A model generated the notes under the pieces. That model worked only from the letters and a program-made list of their open reading frames with translations. It was not told the origin of the DNA and searched no databases. A DNA stretch of 64,000 bases. It comes from Pseudocercospora fijiensis CIRAD86. Lineage: Eukaryota; Ascomycota; Dothideomycetes; Mycosphaerellales; Mycosphaerellaceae. Shown piece by piece: positions 58,691 through 64,000 of this stretch. Positions within the stretch are counted from its first letter, which is position 1. Each line of letters begins with the position of its first letter. Location: positions 1,099,161-1,163,160 of the forward strand of contig NW_006921533.1 in assembly GCF_000340215.1 (NCBI RefSeq). The letters run 5' to 3'. The position numbers and the translations under genes were made by a program.

Positions 58691-58917
58691 TCAGGGGCTG
58701 TAAACCCTCAACACCGTGTTGATCGCTCCAATCATGGCCGGCATGGCACTTTTCACGCTACTGCACGGGTGTTAGTCACCTCTGATGCAAGAGACATGTT
58801 AGTTCGATTTTTGAGGCACTGGACAGGACTGTGAGCGACATGTTGTACTGGGAACCAAGGTCCGCAGAGTGCTTCCATTGAGCAACAAGCAAGAGAGTCG
58901 AGCACAGGTTTGAGACC
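58691..58917. other. Short intergenic stretch
   Basis: Nothing recognisable was seen. Confidence 0.4.
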
Positions 58918-59405
58918 ATGGCAATGACGACAGCCTTCAAGAATACCCTGCCATGGGACTGTGACCGTCACTTGCCTCACCATGGATCTCCGGCATTATC
59001 AATGGAAGCTCACCTTCAATGGCTATTCAGGACAGGTGCCAATCCCGCCCGGAATCAAGAATGTCCGGGACGTTGGTACTGGTACAGGCATTTGATTTTG
59101 GACTTTAGAAGTTGCCCAGCCATTTCTCCATCTCCAAGTTCTCGGCGTTGATCTCTCTGCCATTCAGCCTGGAGCTAGACCATCGAACTGTCGTTTCAGA
59201 GAAGAAGATTGGCGAGGCTTGCTTCGAAAACATAACGAAAGCTATACCAGCCTTTGGCCCTCTCGTGCTCTAGAAGCAACTTGGCATGTCGAAGGATGAC
59301 GTTGACCAGCTCTGCGAAGAGGCTAGGAAGGATTGCTCTAAGCATCGCTTCTACGTAAAATGGATGTTGAACAAGGCGCGGAAACCTTCGACGCAGGCAT
59401 TGTAG
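58918..59405 (+). pseudogene. SAM-dependent methyltransferase relic (LaeA-like type)
   Basis: From 58982 one frame reads D-L-R-H-Y-Q-W-K-L-T-F, then P-P-G-I-K-N-V-R-D-V-G-T-G-T-G-I followed by TGA where Trp is expected. It continues V-L-G-V-D-L-S-A-I-Q-P and P-S-N-C-R-F, the motif I and post I pattern of fungal secondary-metabolism-type methyltransferases. Near 59275 the frame changes and M-S-K-D-D-V-D-Q-L-C-E-E-A-R up to the TAG at 59403 matches the usual C-terminus. About 120 residues between are missing. A possible N-terminal piece (58918-58965, L-P-W-D) lies in another frame. It is a non-functional remnant; the stop and deletion are not RIP-like. Confidence 0.62.
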
Positions 59406-59867
59406 ATAGACGGTAGTCGATGACGTCCATGTAGATGCTCCTAAGCATGGAAGTGCTAGTCGATGTTGACAATCGGGCCCGCATATACCGCATTGTTCAA
59501 GAGCTGTATTCGACGTTGAGTGTCCGTTGCTTGGCACGCTGACTATCGCTTAAGACTAGGAGAATTGGCCATAGATTGAGATAATATCTTCATATACCAG
59601 TTCCGGATAGATGTAGCTGGATCTCCTGTTGGCGACGAATGAAAAGGAATTTGAACAGCATTCTTCAGGGCTAGAACGCCGACCTCTCACTTTTAGTGGG
59701 GTAGAGGCCAGAATAACACCTCATAGCGGAGGTCGGCTCCGGTCTGTGACGTGACCGGGGTTGGAGGGGCAGCAAATAAGCAAATGCTTTTCCTCGACAT
59801 CTTCTGCAGTGAAACCACCTACGCTTTCAAGTACAATAGTTCACACATCAGTCGTACCTGCTGCAAA
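59406..59867. promoter_or_regulatory. Upstream region of the peroxiredoxin gene
   Basis: No gene is supported. It is the presumed promoter and 5' UTR of the peroxiredoxin. Confidence 0.45.
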
Positions 59868-60489
59868 ATGGCCGCTATCATCGACAAGCTGAAGAAGAAC
59901 AAGCCATTGGCTCAAGGCTCAAAGCTGCCGACCGGTCACAAGATCAAGGAGGACAACCCACAGCAGGGTACTATCGACCTTGCGACGCTTGCTGGAAAGA
60001 GTCAGTTGCCATTGTTCGCAATGTACGTCGGATTTCACTGACGAGTTGCTGCCAGACATCATTGTTGGTGTTCCAGGCGCCTTCACGCCACCATGCTCCA
60101 GCCAGGTTCCAGGCTACGTTGAGAAGGCGGACGAGTTCGCTGCCAAGGGTGTTCAGGGCATTTACATCGTCGCAGTCAACGATGTCTTCACTACAAAGGC
60201 CTGGAAGGAGCACCACAAGTGGAACCATCCGCTTGTTCACATCCTCGCTGATGACACTGGTAACGTACGTGAATGATGCAAGTGAGCTATGTTGTTTCGC
60301 GCTAACATGCCTCAACAGTTCACACATGAGGCCGGTCTGAGCTTCGATGCCAGCGGACTGCTTGGCAACCACCGCTCGTCTAGATACGCAGCTATCGTTG
60401 AAAACGGCGTCGTCAAGAGCATCTTCGTCGAGGATGAGGTTCCAAGCGTCACGGTCACCGCCGCCGAGAACGTTCTCCAGGCCGTCTAA
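59868..60489 (+). CDS. Peroxiredoxin, Prx5/type II (thioredoxin-fold peroxidase)
   Basis: Three exons: 59868-60000, 60056-60264 and 60319-60489, giving 170 residues. The introns are 55 nt (GTCAGT...CCAG) and 54 nt (GTACGT...ACAG). The peroxidatic cysteine is C58 in P-G-A-F-T-P-P-C-S, with the downstream Prx5 motif F-T-K/T-A-W and an R at 133 in S-R-Y. It reduces hydrogen peroxide and alkyl hydroperoxides by family. C58 is the only cysteine in the product, so it should act as a one-cysteine enzyme regenerated by an external thiol. No targeting peptide or C-terminal SKL is seen, so a cytosolic location is likely. Its length is exactly usual for the Asp f 3/PMP20 group. Confidence 0.95.
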
Positions 60490-60903
60490 GTCAAAGAAGA
60501 GATTGATTGAGGGGAGGAGTGCGGCTAGGGATCCGTAAATACTCCTTTTATACGGCCCGGCCTGCTGTTGTAGATAGCGTTTTTTATGCCGTGAATGTAT
60601 CCGATTGACTGATGATGAGCTTGAGTACTTCACTACCACATCTCGCATCATGCTGTCAACTTGGGCCATAAGATTTCGGTACTAATATCGTATCACGTTT
60701 CGAGGGAAAACAAATACTGCGTAAATAGAGTTTCGCGCGCGTTCCTTATCTCTCGCGTGATCCTTGTCGATTGACGATCGCCAACGTCATGGGCGACCAA
60801 AAAGACCGCATCCTGGAGGTACATCACCTCACATCCACGCGCAATGAACGACTGACGGCAGAGAAAGAGGGGCTGGACAGTGGCGTTGGAGATTATGCTT
60901 GAT
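60490..60903. other. Intergenic region between peroxiredoxin and the YML020W-like gene
   Basis: Nothing coding is supported. The downstream frame stays open to 60880, but only through a GTG codon. Confidence 0.5.
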
Positions 60904-63774
60904 ATGGCTCCGGCGCGAAAGAAATCGAAGCTGGCACAGAGCAACGGTGATGGTATACAATCGGGCAAGAACACGCCGACAGAGAGCAGCCTGACGGTGG
61001 AGACTGCCAGTCAGGCCTGTAACAATAAGGATGTTGCGACAGCGCCCGTCAGAGCGACAGGCTCGCCTGTGCAGGCACTGTCACAGGCACAGGTCCACGC
61101 GCAGGCGCAAGCAAATGGCAATCAGGCGCAGAGAGGCAGCTGGTACAGCTCAGCTTGGCGGAGTAAGGCGTCACCTGTAACACAGAGCTCTCGCGAAACC
61201 ATTTCCGTTGACAAAGGCGTACCTTCCGAAAGCTCGTATCTGGCAGAACAGGCTGTTCGGCGGCCGAGTGCCAGTGTAAGCAAGAGCTTCAAGGGAAGCA
61301 ATCGCAAGAGCAGCGCACTTATCGCAGAGGCAACAAAAGTGCATGCGGTGGGCGATGCCGTCAGTGTGCCCAAGGGCAAGCAGCGCCAAAGTCGAGACGC
61401 GGAAGAAAAGGCTCCGTCGGCGGAGAAGCCTGCATCAGAGCAGGTAAAGAAGGAAGAGGTCGCCGAGCAGGCACCACTCCCGCCTGAGCCAGAAATGGTA
61501 GAGGATGATGCCAAGACTGAGACTGGCACTGTGAGGCAGACTTCAGGCACTTGGTTTGGATGGTGGTCTCGACCGGACGGATATGATAGTAACGGCGATA
61601 AGGTGAAAGAGAGCGGCAAGATGGCTCTCGATGGAGCGGTAGAACAGGGGAAACACACGCCACTGCCTGCAACCCCTGAACAGACACCACAAGAGCCAGC
61701 AGTGGCACAGGCCGAAGCACAGCCGGAGGAAGATATGTCGGGTCAGTTGCAGCCCGAGATGAGTGCCAAGTATGGCTCAACAAGGTCGTGGTTTGGTCTC
61801 TGGAGCAATACTCAGAATCGACAGGCGGCAGTAGAAGAACAGCAAAGAATAGAAGATGAGCAGCAAGAAGCAGGTCAACCTCCAGCGCAGCAGAAAGAGC
61901 CAGAAACTGCTCCGGATGTGGCCGTAACAGCAGATGCCAGCAAGACAGCAAATCATGTCAAAGATATTGAGCCTTCGAAGCGAAAAGACTATGAAGAGCA
62001 ACCAAAATCATCCGGCTGGGCGTTCTGGTCGAAAGAAAAGACCAAGGACAGCACCAAAGGCGAAGAAGAGACACAGAAGCAGGTTGGAGAATTGGCTGTA
62101 GCAGACACACCATCGCAGAGCCACCCAGAGGCTGCCCAATATAACCAGCAGCCGGACCGCAAAGTAGAGGTGAAGCAAAGTGGATCTCTATTGCGACGTA
62201 AACGTGGGCGGCCGGAGTCGAAGCAGGTCTCTGGCGAGACAACGGCTGCTGCAACTCCAATTGGATCACAGCCGCAAACGCCAGCAGGGACACAATTTCA
62301 CACGCCAATGGATACTCCGGAAGGCTCGCCGGCACCTGTGCAAAGGGGCAAGAAACCACAGCTGCGGCCCAATATGATATCACCATCTTTCCGTGAGACC
62401 TACCCAAAGGTGGCGCATCATGGTTATCTCGACCGACTCACACACTACATTGGCCAGTCGCTACGCTTAACAGAGGCGCGGAAACCTGTGGTGCATCCGT
62501 GTATTTCAGAGCAGCCTCACAAAGTGAAGAAAGCCATAGCGATCGGCATTCATGGCTTTTTCCCTGCCGCGCTGCTGCAGAGAGTGCTTGGTCAACCTAC
62601 GGGCACATCGATACGCTTTGCAAATTATGCTGCAGCGTCCATCAAACATTGGTGTCAGGAGCATCAACCGAATGTCAAAGACGTCGAGGTTGAGAAGGTT
62701 GCACTCGAAGGAGAAGGTCTTGTAGGAGACCGTGTGAATACGCTGTGGAAGCTGCTGCTTAATTGGCTATCACATCTCCGTCAGGCAGACTTCATTCTAG
62801 TTGCATGCCATAGTCAAGGTGTTCCAGTGGCTGTAATGCTCGTTGCTAAACTCATTCAGCTTGGCGTGCTGTCATCCAACGCACGAATAGGCATGTGTGC
62901 CATGGCTGGCATCAATCTGGGTCCCTTCCTTGAATACAAAAGCCGGTTCTATTCCGGCTCCGCCCTTGAGCTTTTCGACTTTTGCGACAGCAAATCCAGA
63001 GTATCGCTCGCCTATACCGATGCACTCGAGGTCTGCCTCCGACACGGCGTCCGAATCACCTTCGTCGGCAGCCTGGATGATCAGCTCGTAGGCCTAGAAT
63101 CAAGTCTGCACACACCGCTCAATCATCCATACGTCAGCCGAGCTATCTTCATTGACGGACGACTCCATACATCAAACTTCCTCATCCATCTGGTGAGCTT
63201 CGCTGCCAAATTACGCAATCTGGGCGTGAGCGATCATGGCTTGATTCGAGAGATCTCCGCTCCGCTGGCAGGCAGTATCGTCGGCGGTGAAGGCCATAGC
63301 AGAGTCTACGACGATCCGGCTGTTTACAGGACAGCAATCGAATTCGCTTTGGAGAGCACCGATTTATCGCCGTCGATCTTCGCAGCGCTTAGACCAACAA
63401 CGGCAGATGAGCAGCGTAAAAGCATGGAAGATGCCGCATCTCGTCGTTCCTCGCTTGCTGGCTATCCCTCAAATATGGTCGTAGCCAATCACATGCGGCG
63501 AGGAAGCTTGGGCGCTCTCAGCCTGGTACCGCAAGGCATACTACCCGTCATCGCACCTTACGAGGCGCTGGGAGCTGCTGGATCTGCTGAGAAGAATCCC
63601 TTTATGCTGCCATGGGCTGTCAGAGGTATGCTTGAAGAGGACATTGTCAAGAGTGATGGCAGGCTGCAGGCGGAAGTGAAGGAACTCGTCCGAGAGTTTG
63701 AGGAGTGGAAGCCTACGAGCAAAGTTCTCAAAGACGTGAGATGGAGATTAGAGGGTGTTCGCAGCATGCTGTGA
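60904..63774 (+). CDS. YML020W-like protein with alpha/beta-hydrolase domain
   Basis: A single exon of 956 residues from the ATG at 60904 (M-A-P-A-R-K-K-S-K). Another ATG lies three codons upstream at 60895. Residues 1-500 are disordered, rich in Gln, Ala, Glu, Lys and Ser, with four spaced Trp motifs (W-Y-S-S-A-W, W-F-G-W-W-S, W-F-G-L-W-S, W-A-F-W-S). From about residue 500 a conserved region holds an alpha/beta-hydrolase-like fold. It has I-G-I-H-G-F-F-P and the nucleophile elbow A-C-H-S-Q-G with Ser637. I recognise the family as that of the uncharacterised yeast protein YML020W. The reaction is unknown; the elbow suggests lipase or esterase ancestry. A helical C-terminus (E-F-E-E-W-K-P) ends the protein. 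Confidence 0.87.
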   Translation: MAPARKKSKLAQSNGDGIQSGKNTPTESSLTVETASQACNNKDVATAPVRATGSPVQALSQAQVHAQAQANGNQAQRGSWYSSAWRSKASPVTQSSRETISVDKGVPSESSYLAEQAVRRPSASVSKSFKGSNRKSSALIAEATKVHAVGDAVSVPKGKQRQSRDAEEKAPSAEKPASEQVKKEEVAEQAPLPPEPEMVEDDAKTETGTVRQTSGTWFGWWSRPDGYDSNGDKVKESGKMALDGAVEQGKHTPLPATPEQTPQEPAVAQAEAQPEEDMSGQLQPEMSAKYGSTRSWFGLWSNTQNRQAAVEEQQRIEDEQQEAGQPPAQQKEPETAPDVAVTADASKTANHVKDIEPSKRKDYEEQPKSSGWAFWSKEKTKDSTKGEEETQKQVGELAVADTPSQSHPEAAQYNQQPDRKVEVKQSGSLLRRKRGRPESKQVSGETTAAATPIGSQPQTPAGTQFHTPMDTPEGSPAPVQRGKKPQLRPNMISPSFRETYPKVAHHGYLDRLTHYIGQSLRLTEARKPVVHPCISEQPHKVKKAIAIGIHGFFPAALLQRVLGQPTGTSIRFANYAAASIKHWCQEHQPNVKDVEVEKVALEGEGLVGDRVNTLWKLLLNWLSHLRQADFILVACHSQGVPVAVMLVAKLIQLGVLSSNARIGMCAMAGINLGPFLEYKSRFYSGSALELFDFCDSKSRVSLAYTDALEVCLRHGVRITFVGSLDDQLVGLESSLHTPLNHPYVSRAIFIDGRLHTSNFLIHLVSFAAKLRNLGVSDHGLIREISAPLAGSIVGGEGHSRVYDDPAVYRTAIEFALESTDLSPSIFAALRPTTADEQRKSMEDAASRRSSLAGYPSNMVVANHMRRGSLGALSLVPQGILPVIAPYEALGAAGSAEKNPFMLPWAVRGMLEEDIVKSDGRLQAEVKELVREFEEWKPTSKVLKDVRWRLEGVRSML

Positions 63775-64000
63775 AGATGTAAATTTTGGCCCTTTTTTTG
63801 TTCTATCCTACCACATACACATCAGGATTCAGCGTTCAGCGCGGTATAGATGATGAAATGAGGCGGTAGTATTCTTAGCGAGGCGTTGTGGGATATTTAA
63901 GCACAAATGCAGATAGATGGACCACGAGGATGAATGGAAATGGAAAGCGTCTCGTGTATTCGAAGGCCTCTCAGTTGTGCTGTCGGATGTTATGTTCATA
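63775..64000. other. 3' flank of the YML020W-like gene
   Basis: Non-coding to the window end; a T-rich stretch (63785-63805) follows the stop. Confidence 0.5.

Noticed and set aside
36612..60489. The two proteases, glucanase, SDR, aminotransferase and methyltransferase as one biosynthetic cluster
   Set aside because: No backbone synthase (PKS, NRPS or terpene cyclase) is present, and the aminotransferase and methyltransferase are dead.

Overview
This window is nuclear DNA of a filamentous ascomycete (Pezizomycotina, probably Dothideomycetes). The genes carry short GT-AG introns of 54-147 nt. The gene content is typical of such fungi: pepsin-like protease, sedolisin, GH55 glucanase, DUF8004-like, YML020W-like and DUF3176-like proteins. 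The left half shows RIP (repeat-induced point mutation): CpA/TpG dinucleotides are almost gone, replaced by TpA, while CpG stays abundant. The species assignment is inference.

Left half (1 to about 35.7 kb) is a graveyard of nested transposable elements with no intact gene. A chromodomain-type Ty3/Gypsy element (element 1, + strand, entering from outside the window) is split at 4471/11623 by a second Gypsy element (element 2, - strand, 4472-11622, 196-bp LTRs, 5-bp target duplication AGAAG). Next come a foldback repeat module (12483-13470), an unidentified degraded minus-strand coding-like block (about 13.48-15.56 kb) and a Ty1/Copia element (- strand, 15581-20920, 120-bp LTRs). Then a different Gypsy chromovirus (element 4, + strand, about 21.6-33.15 kb) is split at 23385/30590 by another copy of the element 2 family (element 3, + strand, 23386-30589, 197-bp LTRs, target duplication ACGAC). 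Telomere-type TTAGGG tracts lie inside element 4. A 3'-truncated hAT transposase relic (- strand) and a second minus-strand coding-like block close the repeat domain.

Right half (about 36-64 kb) has normal composition and holds the genes. In order: a secreted pepsin-family aspartic protease (-), a sedolisin/tripeptidyl-peptidase-like protease (-), a DUF8004-like conserved protein (-), a RIP-riddled aminotransferase pseudogene (+), a broken DUF3176 membrane-protein gene (+), a secreted GH55 beta-1,3-glucanase (+), a small conserved-type hypothetical (+), a short-chain dehydrogenase (-), a methyltransferase relic (+), a peroxiredoxin (+) and a YML020W-like alpha/beta-hydrolase protein (+). Two related MITE-like repeats lie at 42.4-42.8 and 58.5-58.7 kb, the first interrupted by another inverted-repeat element.

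No operon-like system is visible. The common theme is secreted degradative enzymes (two acid proteases and a cell-wall glucanase) next to a RIP-silenced repeat compartment, with three decayed genes among intact ones. The most informative signals are the RIP footprint confined to the body of the aminotransferase gene, telomeric repeats buried in a retroelement, and the foldback module built of AGGATC-type repeats.
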